From assembly GCA_965197395.1 (NCBI GenBank), contig CBDANB010000004.1, forward strand, positions 124,001 to 188,000: 64,000 nt of DNA. The letters are read 5' to 3'. Positions within the stretch are counted from its first letter, which is position 1; the number at the start of each line of letters is the position of its first letter. The notes under the pieces are model-generated. The model saw only the letters and a program-made list of their open reading frames with translations, was not told where the DNA came from and ran no database searches. The DNA is from CAZYFH01 sp965197395 (lineage in GTDB: Bacteria; Acidobacteriota; Vicinamibacteria; Vicinamibacterales; UBA8438). Of the stretch, positions 41,598-49,771 are shown piece after piece. The position numbers and the translations under genes were made by a program.

Positions 41598-42521
41598 TCA
41601 GGAACGCTCGGCGGTCGCCGCGTCCCGTCCCGTCTGCGGTCGAAGCACGCGGTTCCACCACATCAGGGCCCCGGTGACGAAGAGCGCCGCCGGTAGCAGC
41701 CCGACGATGGCCCACAGCAGCTTCGTGGACCAACCGCCGAATCGGCCGAAGTGCACCCGCGCCACCCAGGCGAGCACCTCGTCGACGGTCCGTGGATCGA
41801 AGCTCTCCTCGTCGTACGGTTCGATGGCGTCTGCGAGCGCGGTAAAGGGTTCCGGGAACGTCAGATAGACGCCGGTTACGCCCCACATGAAGACGAACGC
41901 CACCGTCCAGAACCCGATTGCGCTGTGGAGACTCCAGTTCAGCCGGCGCCAATTGGCCCTGATGTCGATCATCAGGCTCCGGCGCCAGCCCTTGATTCCC
42001 GGCCACCAGATCACCGCGCCGGTCAGGCTCAACAGCGTCAAGAGGATCGCGCCGACCCCGTTCGCGCGTCGCCCGGTGTCCGCGTAGAGCAGGTTGTCGT
42101 GCAGGTCGAGGAGCCACGTCGTGAGGCGGTAGGGGACCGGCAACTGATGACCGAGGTCAGCGCCCGTGTAGGGGTCGAACAGCATCTGCCGACGGTGGCC
42201 GTCTCGGTCGAGAGTCACGGTGGCGGCCCGGGCAGGGTCCTCGCGCTCGATGACCCGCGATACGGTGTGGTCGGGATACGCGCGCAACGCAATGGCCGTC
42301 AGCGCTTCGATCCCCAGGCGCTCGCCGGACACCGTCACGAAATGGGGCTGGGGCTCGAAGGTCTGACGCAGCTCGCTGCGATAGACCAGCACGCTCCCGC
42401 TGACGCAGATCGCGACGATGTAGAGCCCGACCCCGATGCCGGACCAGAGGTGTATCTGGAAGAGCGCCTTCCGCATCCACAGCGATTGGGGCTGGCGGAG
42501 CCAGCGTGTCCAAACCGTCAT
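41598..42521 (-). CDS. PepSY-associated TM helix protein
   Basis: 307-residue inner-membrane protein. Membrane segments near residues 25-45 (IGVGLYIVAICVSGSVLVYR), 155-175 (GVGAILLTLLSLTGAVIWWP), 200-225 (AIGFWTVAFVFMWGVTGVYL) and 265-290 (LLWAIVGLLPAALFVTGALM). Periplasmic PepSY-like stretch ALRAYPDHTVSRVIEREDPA; conserved LHDNLLYADTGRRANGVGA and W-rich RRLNWSLHSAIGFW, where His residues may bind heme. Members are often iron-regulated or reductase-like. Last gene of the long minus-strand series, 107 bp after DUF6152. Confidence 0.87.
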   Translation of the reverse strand: MTVWTRWLRQPQSLWMRKALFQIHLWSGIGVGLYIVAICVSGSVLVYRSELRQTFEPQPHFVTVSGERLGIEALTAIALRAYPDHTVSRVIEREDPARAATVTLDRDGHRRQMLFDPYTGADLGHQLPVPYRLTTWLLDLHDNLLYADTGRRANGVGAILLTLLSLTGAVIWWPGIKGWRRSLMIDIRANWRRLNWSLHSAIGFWTVAFVFMWGVTGVYLTFPEPFTALADAIEPYDEESFDPRTVDEVLAWVARVHFGRFGGWSTKLLWAIVGLLPAALFVTGALMWWNRVLRPQTGRDAATAERS

Positions 42522-42628
42522 CTAGTGGACTACCGCGTGCGGGCTCGAAGAGGGGAGGAGCGTCACCGCGCCCCGGCGGAGCCGCCAGGACGCGGTGTGC
42601 CCGTGGAACAGGTGTCGTGACGCTGGAG

Positions 42629-43102
42629 TTAGCGTGCCGGCTCGGTCACGTCGCGACCGTCGCGCGGCGCGCCGGTGCCGGACGAGCCCATAAAGAACTT
42701 GCGGCCGTCCTCGAACGTCACGTCGCGTCCGTTGGCGCGGGCCGTGCGGTCCTTGCTCTGATAGCCATCGACCACGATCATCATGCCCGGCGTGATCGAG
42801 TCCCGCTGCAGACCGCGCCGCAGCAGCGTGTTCGGCGTGCCACCCTCGACCATCCACACTTCCTTGGTGCCGTCGTCGGCGGTCACCTCCAGGTGGATCC
42901 ACGTGTGTGGATTCACCCACTCGACCTTGACCACCGGTCCGCGCAGGAGGACCGGCCGATTCGGGTCGAACTCGGCGCCGAACGCGTGGTGCGCGATGAC
43001 CGGTACCGCTGCGGCCATCGCGATCGCCGCGACGCCGATCAGGAGGAACGCCCTGGCGCCGCGTGTGATGTGACGTTGTGGCTGCTTACGCATGGGATGC
43101 AC
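42629..43102 (-). CDS. DUF6152 family exported protein
   Basis: 157 residues: signal peptide (AFLLIGVAAIAMAAAVPVIA) and the DUF6152 block HHAFGAEFDPNRPVLLRGPV, VKVEWVNPHTWIHLEVTADD, EVWMVEGGTPNTLLRRGLQR, GMMIVVDGYQSKDRTARANG. These small beta-barrel-like proteins almost always accompany the PDLxGxW proteins and PQQ/cytochrome genes in Acidobacteriota. ATG 43102 or 43090 may be used. It starts about 15 bp after the upstream family member. Confidence 0.85.
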   Translation of the reverse strand: MHPMRKQPQRHITRGARAFLLIGVAAIAMAAAVPVIAHHAFGAEFDPNRPVLLRGPVVKVEWVNPHTWIHLEVTADDGTKEVWMVEGGTPNTLLRRGLQRDSITPGMMIVVDGYQSKDRTARANGRDVTFEDGRKFFMGSSGTGAPRDGRDVTEPAR

Positions 43103-43117
43103 CTCGTGTTGTCTGAC

Positions 43118-44197
43118 CTATCTGCTTTCCGTAACCTTGCCGTCGCGAACGTCCTGCTCGAGAATCCGTGCGCCGCCGAGAATGCCCTGGAACGAGTAGT
43201 TCGCCTCGTGGCAGGCGTATTCGTAGACGCGGTTGTCGCTCGCCGGCCACGCATATTCACCGCTCCAGGGTGCTGACCAGACGCTGGGATCCTCGACCGT
43301 GAACTGATAAAGAAGGGTGTCGGCGTCGAGTCGCCGGAAGCGCTCCACCACGTGGAGATCGCGCGTGGCCTGCCTGAGCGCCGGCGTGTCGTTGAAGTTC
43401 GTCGTATCGATGACGAGCGTGTCGCCTTCCCAGTGGCCGACCGAATCGCCAAGCCATCCGCGAATCTCGGGCGGCGCGTGCTCGGCGTTCATCCGGATGA
43501 TGCGCGCGTCGTGGACCATCTCGACGAGGATCATCACGTAGTCGTCGGTCTGCACGATCCGCTTGAGGTTGTTGTAAAGCGCCGGCAACATCGGGGGGCC
43601 GCCAGTCGAGCTGAAGCCGAGCAGGCAGCGCTCGGCGAGCGGCCGGATCTCCGGGTCGTCGTATGGCCCGGGCGCGTCGAGGCCGTTCTCGATCATCCAG
43701 TAGGCGGTCCCGGTGTTGGGGCGGAACCGCGTCCGCCGCGCGGCCGCGCGTTCCTGCGCGTCAGCCGTCATCGCCGGCTGGCGTCCGTTCGACGGGTCGG
43801 TGATGATCGACGTCCGCCATTCGCCGTTGATCTTGAAGGCTCCCGACCCGGGGTCGATCCAGAACGTGTTGTAGCCGCCGACGTTGCCCGCGGCGCCCGG
43901 CGACCCATCACCGCCGGTGGGCGGCGCCTCGCGATTCGGGTCGCTGTCCTGGTTCCGCTCCAGGTTGCGGTCGAACGCCTGTTCCGCGATCGCCGCCGCC
44001 TCCTCGTCTGACAGCACGAGTTGATCACCGTAGCGCTCGGGTCGCCGCAGTGGCGTCAACGTCGCCGTGTCGTAGGAGCCCGACAGATCCGGACGGCCGC
44101 TCGCCGTCCGCGGAATGTCCTGCGCGTCGGCGCTAACCGGGGCCAGCACGATCGCCAGCGCGAACAGGCTGAGAACCGCTGCAGTGCGACTTCGCAT
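43118..44197 (-). CDS. PDLxGxW-family secreted protein (paralogue 1)
   Basis: 359 residues: signal peptide (AVLSLFALAIVLAPVSADAQ), then DIPRTASGRPDLSGSYDTAT, LTPLRRPERYGDQLVLSDEE, a linker rich in Gly and Pro, YNTFWIDPGSGAFKINGEWR, SIITDPSNGRQPAMT, RCLLGFSSTGGPPMLPALYN, DDYVMILVEMVHDARIIRMN, DSVGHWEGDTLVIDTTNFND, and YEYACHEANYSFQGILGGAR. The start follows GGAGGTTGAC. No enzyme family is recognised; the layered conserved W, H and D residues suggest a periplasmic binding or catalytic beta fold. Over most of its length it is very close to the next gene, so a tandem duplication is likely. Confidence 0.8.
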   Translation of the reverse strand: MRSRTAAVLSLFALAIVLAPVSADAQDIPRTASGRPDLSGSYDTATLTPLRRPERYGDQLVLSDEEAAAIAEQAFDRNLERNQDSDPNREAPPTGGDGSPGAAGNVGGYNTFWIDPGSGAFKINGEWRTSIITDPSNGRQPAMTADAQERAAARRTRFRPNTGTAYWMIENGLDAPGPYDDPEIRPLAERCLLGFSSTGGPPMLPALYNNLKRIVQTDDYVMILVEMVHDARIIRMNAEHAPPEIRGWLGDSVGHWEGDTLVIDTTNFNDTPALRQATRDLHVVERFRRLDADTLLYQFTVEDPSVWSAPWSGEYAWPASDNRVYEYACHEANYSFQGILGGARILEQDVRDGKVTESR

Positions 44198-44232
44198 GTC
44201 AACCTCCGTCAGCAGGCCAGGAGACAGGGGCG

Positions 44233-45330
44233 CTATCGGCCTTCCAGGACGTCCTGCTCGAGAATCCGCGCGCCGCCGAGAATGCCATAAAACGAGTAGT
44301 TCGCCTCGTGACAGGCATATTCGTAGACCCGGTTGTCGCTCGCCGGCCAGACGTACTCGCCGCTCCATGGTCCGGTCCAGACCGTCGGATCGTCGACCGT
44401 GAAATCGTAAAGAAGCGTGTCGGCGTCGACGCGCGTGAAGCGCTCCACCACGTGCAGGTTTCGTGACGCCTGTCCGAGCGCCGGCGTGTCGTTGAAATTT
44501 GTCGTGTCCACCACGAGCGTGTCGCCCTCCCAGTGGCCGACCGAGTCGCCTAGCCAGAATCGCATCTCCGGCGCCGCGTGCTCCTGGTCCATCCGGATGA
44601 TGCGCGCATCGTGCACCATCTCCGCCAGGATCATGATGTGATCGTCGGCCTGCACGATCCGTTTCAGGTTGTTGTAGAGGACCGGCAGCATCGGCGGCCC
44701 GGAGACGGAGCCGAAGCCGAGGAGGCAGCGCTCCGCCATGGGTCGGATCTCCGGATCGTCATACGGACCCGGGGCATCGAGTCCGTTCTCGACGAGCCAC
44801 CAGGCGGTGCCGGTGTTCGGGCGGAAGAAATTCGCGAACCCGGCCCGAGCGTCCCGAGCCTGCGCCGTCATCGGCGGCTGGCGGCCGTTCGGCGGATCAG
44901 TGATGATCGACGTGCGCCACTTCCCGTCGATCTGAAACGCGCCATTGCCCGCATCGAACCAGAACGAGTTGTAGCCGCCGACGGCGCCGGCCGCGCTGGT
45001 CGAGCCGTCACCACCGACCGGCGGCGCCTCCGTGGGTGGCCCCGACTCTTCATTGCGTTCCAGTGGGATATTGAACAGGGCCTGGCCGACCGCGGCCTGT
45101 CCCCCCTGTCCGATGCCCGCCGCTTCCTCCTCGGTCAGCTCCAGCCGGTCGCCGAACTCCTCCGGTCGCTGCAACGGGGTCAGCGTGGCCGTGTCGTACG
45201 TTCCGGAGAGATCCGGCCGGCCGCTCGCGGTCCGTGGGATGTCCTGGGCGGTGGCCACCGAGGCCAGCGCCAACGCGACGACCGCGACGGTGGCAACAAC
45301 GCCAAGCACGCGTGTCTGTCGACTGATCAT
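44233..45330 (-). CDS. PDLxGxW-family secreted protein (paralogue 2)
   Basis: 365 residues, close paralogue of the downstream gene: signal region VVATVAVVALALASVATAQD, DIPRTASGRPDLSGTYDTAT, LTPLQRPEEFGDRLELTEEE, GGYNSFWFDAGNGAFQIDGK, RCLLGFGSVSGPPMLPVLYN, HIMILAEMVHDARIIRMDQE, DSVGHWEGDTLVVDTTNFND, VYEYACHEANYSFYGILGGA. The pair differ mainly in the linker after LSDEE/LTEEE. 35 bp separate this stop from the next start. Function unknown; probably periplasmic. Confidence 0.8.
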   Translation of the reverse strand: MISRQTRVLGVVATVAVVALALASVATAQDIPRTASGRPDLSGTYDTATLTPLQRPEEFGDRLELTEEEAAGIGQGGQAAVGQALFNIPLERNEESGPPTEAPPVGGDGSTSAAGAVGGYNSFWFDAGNGAFQIDGKWRTSIITDPPNGRQPPMTAQARDARAGFANFFRPNTGTAWWLVENGLDAPGPYDDPEIRPMAERCLLGFGSVSGPPMLPVLYNNLKRIVQADDHIMILAEMVHDARIIRMDQEHAAPEMRFWLGDSVGHWEGDTLVVDTTNFNDTPALGQASRNLHVVERFTRVDADTLLYDFTVDDPTVWTGPWSGEYVWPASDNRVYEYACHEANYSFYGILGGARILEQDVLEGR

Positions 45331-45343
45331 GATGCTCCCTCGG

Positions 45344-46192
45344 TTAGCGCTCCAGCGGGTTGCGGCGCAGGTGGCCGTAGATGAGCTCTTCGACGAACTC
45401 GACGCACTTGAAGTCCATCAGCCGCGCCCCCTCTTCGATGCGCCGGTAGAGCGGCATGCGAATCGTCCAGGGGCGCGTGAAGACCGTGGGGTCGTCCATC
45501 GTCGCCTCGTACTGGATGTGATTGGGGCTCATGAGCGTGTACCGCTCGGTGACGCGCAGCTGGTTCGTGTGATGGCTCCCGGCCCGGTCGAACCAGGTCT
45601 GGTCGCTCTGGCCAGTGACCTCGACGACCAGCGTGTCGCCTTCCCATCGGCCGACCGACTGTCCCATCCAGGAATCAGTCTCCGCCGGTCCCACGTCCTC
45701 CAGATAGACGTCGCGGACGGCGCCCGCGAACTCATAGGCGATGAAGACCGACTGCTCGTTCTGAAAGATCTGGAACGGAAAGGGGAGATACGTCGCACGC
45801 GGGACACCCGGCATGTAGCACTTGATCTCGGGATCGCGGTCGAGCCAGTTCGCCTGGTTCTCTTCCTTCAGCGCGCGCGCGTCGGGCGTGTAGGGAATCG
45901 TGCCGCCGTCCTCAATCCAACCCATGCTGCCGGGTACCGCGCCGACGGCGCCGAGCTGAAGGACCGGTGCGGCGGGCAGCGGTCCCTGGGGCCCCTCGCG
46001 CAGCGCCATCGCATGACGGGCGATGTGGGGCTCGAGGTCATAGTTGGCGGGGTTCAGCGCCTGCCAGATACCGTTCAGATCGGGGTTTCCATTCGACAGA
46101 CGCGGCGGATCGAAGGCCTGCGCCTGGACCGGCGATGTGAAGACGACGCACACGAGCGCCAGCGCTGTGGCAGCGCTCAGGATTACCTTCAT
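45344..46192 (-). CDS. Secreted protein distantly related to the PDLxGxW family
   Basis: 282 residues: signal peptide ATALALVCVVFTSPVQAQ, then RLSNGNPDLNGIWQALNPAN, GSMGWIEDGGTIPYTPDARA, LDRDPEIKCYMPGVPRATYL, PFPFQIFQNEQSVFIAYEFA, DSWMGQSVGRWEGDTLVVEV, RVTERYTLMSPNHIQYEATM, and DPTVFTRPWTIRMPLYRRIE. It shares the P-D-L-x-G-x-W start and the VGRWEGDTLVV core with the two downstream genes but has a different end (FKCVEFVEELIYGHLRRNPL). Only 13 bp lie between its stop and paralogue 2. Confidence 0.8.
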   Translation of the reverse strand: MKVILSAATALALVCVVFTSPVQAQAFDPPRLSNGNPDLNGIWQALNPANYDLEPHIARHAMALREGPQGPLPAAPVLQLGAVGAVPGSMGWIEDGGTIPYTPDARALKEENQANWLDRDPEIKCYMPGVPRATYLPFPFQIFQNEQSVFIAYEFAGAVRDVYLEDVGPAETDSWMGQSVGRWEGDTLVVEVTGQSDQTWFDRAGSHHTNQLRVTERYTLMSPNHIQYEATMDDPTVFTRPWTIRMPLYRRIEEGARLMDFKCVEFVEELIYGHLRRNPLER

Positions 46193-46284
46193 GCTCTCGC
46201 TCCTAGTGGGTTCCAGATGCGCCGGGCACAGGCCTAACGCCCTGCCATTTTACGCGCTTCGGGACCACGATGCCACGGCCGGCG

Positions 46285-47436
46285 CTACGGGTTGCGCACG
46301 AATCGCTGGACGCGTTTGCCCTCCAGCGTCTCGCCCACGTAGATGTTGCCGCTCGCGTCGACCGCCAAGCTGTGTGCCGCCGTGAATCCGCCGGCGAAAT
46401 GCCCGCCGAATCCGAACGACCCGACGATGTCGAGGCTGGCGCGCTCGACGACCCAGACCTTCTGGTTCATCCCGTCGACGTTATAGAGGTACTGCTGGTC
46501 GGGGTCCGGCGAGAAGTCGACGTCGAAGACGGAGCCGAAGCCGAGCGTGCGTTGGGCGATGACGACTTCGTCGACGAAGGTGCCGTCCTTCTGGAAGACC
46601 TGGATGCGATCGTTGATCCGGTCGCAGACGTAGAGGAGCCCGTCGCGGGCCAGCGTGGCGCAGTGGACCGGTCGACCAAACTGTTGCGACAGCGGCGCGT
46701 CCGGATCGTAGGTGTACGCATCGTCCGTCGGCTGGTTTCCATACGCGCCCCAGTGCCGCTTGTACTCGCCGGTGTTCGCATCGAACACCGCGACGCGCCG
46801 ATTGCCGTAGCCGTCCGCGATGAAGACCTCGTTGGTCTCCGGGTCGATGTCGATCTCGGCCGGCATCCCGAAGTTGGCGGTGTCGTTGCTGCCCTGACCC
46901 TGACCGTGGCGGCCGATCTGGAGCAGGAAGTCACCGCTGCGCGTGAACTTCAACACGTGCGCGTCCTCACCGCCGCTCCCGGCCAGCCAGACGTTGTCCA
47001 TATGGTCGATGAAGATGCCGTGCTCCGAGTCGGGCCACTCGTATCCGTCCCCCGGCCCCCCCCAGGCCTGCACGACGTCGCCCTCCTGGTTGAACTCGAT
47101 GACCGGCGGCGCCGGATGACAGCAGTCGGCCAGCGGCGGTTCGTCGGCGGCGCCGCGTTCCTGCGGCGTCAGGCTGCCGGGGCGTTGGACGATCCAGATG
47201 TGGTCACGCGCATCGACCGCCACACCGACGACGTTGCCCACCGCCCAGTTGTTCGGCAACGGCTTCGGCCACATCGGGTCGAGCTGGAACGCGGTCGGCC
47301 CGCTCGCCATCGGCGCGTCAGGGGTGTTCGCGCCGGCTTCGACGTCCGCGGTCACAGGCGCACCCGGGCCGCAGGCGACCGTTACCGCGGTGGCGACCAG
47401 GAGTGCGGCAAAAGCCAGCTGTGGGCGATGGGCCAT
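46285..47436 (-). CDS. Exported NHL-type beta-propeller (peptidyl-alpha-hydroxyglycine lyase-like)
   Basis: 383 residues from ATG 47436 (387 from 47448). A signal/lipoprotein-like start (LVATAVTVACGPGAPV, with VAC as a possible lipobox) is followed by blades: VVGVAVDARDHIWIVQRPGS, WPDSEHGIFIDHMDNVWLAG, DAHVLKFTRSGDFLLQIGRH, ETNEVFIADGYGNRRVAVFD, DGLLYVCDRINDRIQVFQKD and TAAHSLAVDASGNIYVGETL. The layout resembles the lyase half of peptidylglycine amidating enzymes, but the activity is unproven. 30 bp after the DUF1080 gene. Confidence 0.83.
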   Translation of the reverse strand: MAHRPQLAFAALLVATAVTVACGPGAPVTADVEAGANTPDAPMASGPTAFQLDPMWPKPLPNNWAVGNVVGVAVDARDHIWIVQRPGSLTPQERGAADEPPLADCCHPAPPVIEFNQEGDVVQAWGGPGDGYEWPDSEHGIFIDHMDNVWLAGSGGEDAHVLKFTRSGDFLLQIGRHGQGQGSNDTANFGMPAEIDIDPETNEVFIADGYGNRRVAVFDANTGEYKRHWGAYGNQPTDDAYTYDPDAPLSQQFGRPVHCATLARDGLLYVCDRINDRIQVFQKDGTFVDEVVIAQRTLGFGSVFDVDFSPDPDQQYLYNVDGMNQKVWVVERASLDIVGSFGFGGHFAGGFTAAHSLAVDASGNIYVGETLEGKRVQRFVRNP

Positions 47437-47466
47437 TGGTGTCCTCACTTCCGTTCGAGCGCGAGC

Positions 47467-48096
47467 TCAGATTTCATCCACTTCGATCTTGCGGAACTCC
47501 AGCAAGCCGTGCTCGCCCTGAATGCCGATATGCCCGGTCAAGTTCTTGATGCTCGTCGCCGTCGTAATCAGCACACCGTTGAGATGAACCGTCAGGTTCT
47601 CCCCCTCGGCCTTGATGTCGTACGTGTGCCACTCGCCCGCAGGTCTATAGGCTCTCTTCAACGCGTCGATGTCAGAGTGATGCTCGAACGGCGGCGCGCC
47701 ATACGGGATCAGATGGGCGAGCGGGGTGCCGGTGAGCGTATCCATGCATTGCACCTGATACCCATTGTTCGGCCACCCATTCTCGTCGTCGTTGCTTGTC
47801 GGACCGGTGCGGACAAAGATGCCGCTGTTCGCTCCCTCTTCCAAGAAGCGAAATTCCATCGTGAGCACGAAGTCACCAAAGGTGGCGTCCGAACGCAGCC
47901 ACCCGGTGCCGCGGTTGACTGTGAGCACGCCGTCCTCGACGGAAAACTGGCCGTCGTTGACGATGTCCCAGCCGTCCAGATTCCTGCCGTTGAACAGCGC
48001 CGTGAACTGCGCCGTCGTTGCGGTGACCGCGTGGATCGGCCGACCGCTGGTGAACAGGATGCAGCCAAGGAGGACGCCGAGCGCAGCGATTCTCAT
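47467..48096 (-). CDS. DUF1080 (3-keto-disaccharide hydrolase-like) exported protein
   Basis: 209 residues: signal peptide (AALGVLLGCILFTSGRPIHA) and a concanavalin-like DUF1080 domain: FTALFNGRNLDGWDIVNDGQ, FSVEDGVLTVNRGTGWLRSD, FGDFVLTMEFRFLEEGANSG, IFVRTGP, GYQVQCMD, YRPAGEWHTYDIKAEGENLT, VHLNGVLITTATSIKNLTGH and IGIQGEHGLLEFRKIEVDEI. All typical. The family hydrolyses or binds oxidised sugars. It starts 15 bp after the metallo-hydrolase stop. Confidence 0.9.
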   Translation of the reverse strand: MRIAALGVLLGCILFTSGRPIHAVTATTAQFTALFNGRNLDGWDIVNDGQFSVEDGVLTVNRGTGWLRSDATFGDFVLTMEFRFLEEGANSGIFVRTGPTSNDDENGWPNNGYQVQCMDTLTGTPLAHLIPYGAPPFEHHSDIDALKRAYRPAGEWHTYDIKAEGENLTVHLNGVLITTATSIKNLTGHIGIQGEHGLLEFRKIEVDEI

Positions 48097-48111
48097 GTCT
48101 TTCCTGAGACG

Positions 48112-49026
48112 CTAGCGTCCCAGCTCCTCGTAGATCGCCTGGATCGCCGCCGGGACGCGGTTCGCCGCGTAATCGGGGTATCTCCCGCTCAGATCGATCG
48201 CTGCGGCAGCCTCGTCCGCGCTCTGGCCGTCGGCGATAGCCTGCCGTGTTGCCGCCAGTAGATCGGCCGTGAACCGCTGAAACTCCTCGAGTGCGGCCGG
48301 TGTCGTGACCGGGATGTGACCCGGCACAACGGTGTCGACGTTGTCGATGGTTGCGAGCAGCTTCGACAGCGTGTCGGGTATCGCCACGCCGCTGCCGCCG
48401 TTGCTCCGGTCGAGGAACGGCGCGTCCTTCCAGGGGAACATGTCGCCCATCTGCAGGATCCGGAGCGCCGGGTAGACGATGACGGTGTCGCCGTCGGTAT
48501 GGCCGGCGCCGAAGTGATAGAGCTCGAGCCGGTCGCGTCCGGTGCCGAGCGTCAGGCGGTCGCCGTAGGTTCGGGTCGGCAGGAACGCGGCGTTGTCGCC
48601 GGCGAACGCGTCCATCCGCTCCATGTTCGCGCGGGTGTTCGCGTGCGCGACGATTTCCACCGTCTCCGCAAAGAAGGCGTTGCTGCCGGTGTGGTCGCCG
48701 TGCGTGTGGGTGTTGATGATCCTGACGACCGGCTGGTCGGTGACGGTCCAGATCCGGTCGAGGAGGTGCGCTCCCCAGCCCGGCAGCTTTGTGTCGACGA
48801 CCGTGACGCCGGCATCGCCGACGAACACCCCCGTGTTTCCGCCGCTGAAGGCCTCGCGGTTTGTCGCGTCGGAGCCGGTGATGACGTAGAGGTTGTCCCG
48901 CACCTGCTCGATCTCGGTCGCCCGCACGGCCGCGGGTGAGAGCGACTGAGAGGAGACGGCGATCGAGAGCGCGCCGACGGTGATGACCGCACCCAGCGTG
49001 ATGAGCCGTGTCATGGGTCGTTGCAT
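48112..49026 (-). CDS. Exported metallo-beta-lactamase-fold hydrolase
   Basis: 304 residues: signal region (LITLGAVITVGALSIAVSSQ), then an MBL fold with the zinc motif INTHTHGDHTGSNAFF, IVAHANTRANMERMD, further His/Asp in LELYHFGAGHTDGDTVIVYP, LQMGDMFPWKDAPFLDRSNG and VPGHIPVT. All metal ligands of a binuclear site are present. C-terminal helices (ADLLAATRQAIADGQSADEA) close the protein. ATG 49026 or 49014. Similar proteins occur next to quinoprotein genes, but the substrate is unknown. 14 bp after the cupin stop. Confidence 0.88.
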   Translation of the reverse strand: MQRPMTRLITLGAVITVGALSIAVSSQSLSPAAVRATEIEQVRDNLYVITGSDATNREAFSGGNTGVFVGDAGVTVVDTKLPGWGAHLLDRIWTVTDQPVVRIINTHTHGDHTGSNAFFAETVEIVAHANTRANMERMDAFAGDNAAFLPTRTYGDRLTLGTGRDRLELYHFGAGHTDGDTVIVYPALRILQMGDMFPWKDAPFLDRSNGGSGVAIPDTLSKLLATIDNVDTVVPGHIPVTTPAALEEFQRFTADLLAATRQAIADGQSADEAAAAIDLSGRYPDYAANRVPAAIQAIYEELGR

Positions 49027-49040
49027 GGCATCCTTGTCGA

Positions 49041-49634
49041 CTACCGCTGTTCCGCGAGGTAGGCTTCCGATGCCGCGGCGTTCATGAGCGGCACCACCTT
49101 GTCCGGGTCGACACGCACCATCATGTAGGTGATGTGATCGTCGATTTGCGTAAACTCGTGCCCCGTACCGGCCGGGATCACGAAGACGTCGCCCTGCTTG
49201 AGCTGGTGAGTGGCGCCGTTTCGCACGTCCTCGGCGTTGTTGCCCGGACCGTTCAGGAACTGCACGGCGCGGTTGTCGGGCGGACGTCGTACCTTGTTGA
49301 CGAGATCGGGACCGGTCAGGATCGTCCCGCCGCCGCTCATGACCACGTAGACCTCGGTCACCAGATCGTGCTCGGCGACTCGGCCGCGGCGCGACGGGAG
49401 CGCGCCACGATGGGCGACGGCGATCTGTACCTTGGCTTTGCCGATGTCGATCGAGCGCACCTGTTGATCGACCAGCCCGGCCGACCGGCCGACGAAGGCG
49501 TATTCGGCGAGCTCCTCCGCCGCGACGTAGGTCGCCGGGCACATGGGGCAGGAGGGCTGGACATCCTGCGCCGAGAGCCGTCCCAGTGCGAACGCGACGA
49601 CGACGGCGCCGATGACCGCGAGACCGGTGCGCAT
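49041..49634 (-). CDS. Exported cupin protein
   Basis: 197 residues: signal region (LAVIGAVVVAFALGRLSAQD), a CPMC motif just after it (QPSCPMCPATYVAAEELAEY), and a cupin barrel: VQIAVAHRGALPSRRGRVAE, HDLVTEVYVVMSGGGTILTG, LKQGDVFVIPAGTGHEFTQI, DDHITYMMVRVDPDK. ATG 49634 follows GGAGAGGC. It is the first gene of the minus-strand run that goes down to 41598. The CPMC pair near the mature N-terminus is not part of the cupin and may bind metal. Confidence 0.83.
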   Translation of the reverse strand: MRTGLAVIGAVVVAFALGRLSAQDVQPSCPMCPATYVAAEELAEYAFVGRSAGLVDQQVRSIDIGKAKVQIAVAHRGALPSRRGRVAEHDLVTEVYVVMSGGGTILTGPDLVNKVRRPPDNRAVQFLNGPGNNAEDVRNGATHQLKQGDVFVIPAGTGHEFTQIDDHITYMMVRVDPDKVVPLMNAAASEAYLAEQR

Positions 49635-49771
49635 GAGCCTCTCCTTCGTTGCCTGATGGATAGTCGCGCGTCGACGTTCCGCGGCGGCAACGTCCCTGCC
49701 GCTGGAACCAACCACTCGTGCGGCTACCATAGCATCTGGCAGCGGGTCGGCAATCGCGAAGGGACGACAGC

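Noticed and set aside
46270..48261. Plus-strand open frame of 663 codons
   Set aside because: Runs antisense across three well-supported minus-strand genes, with shadow-type composition.
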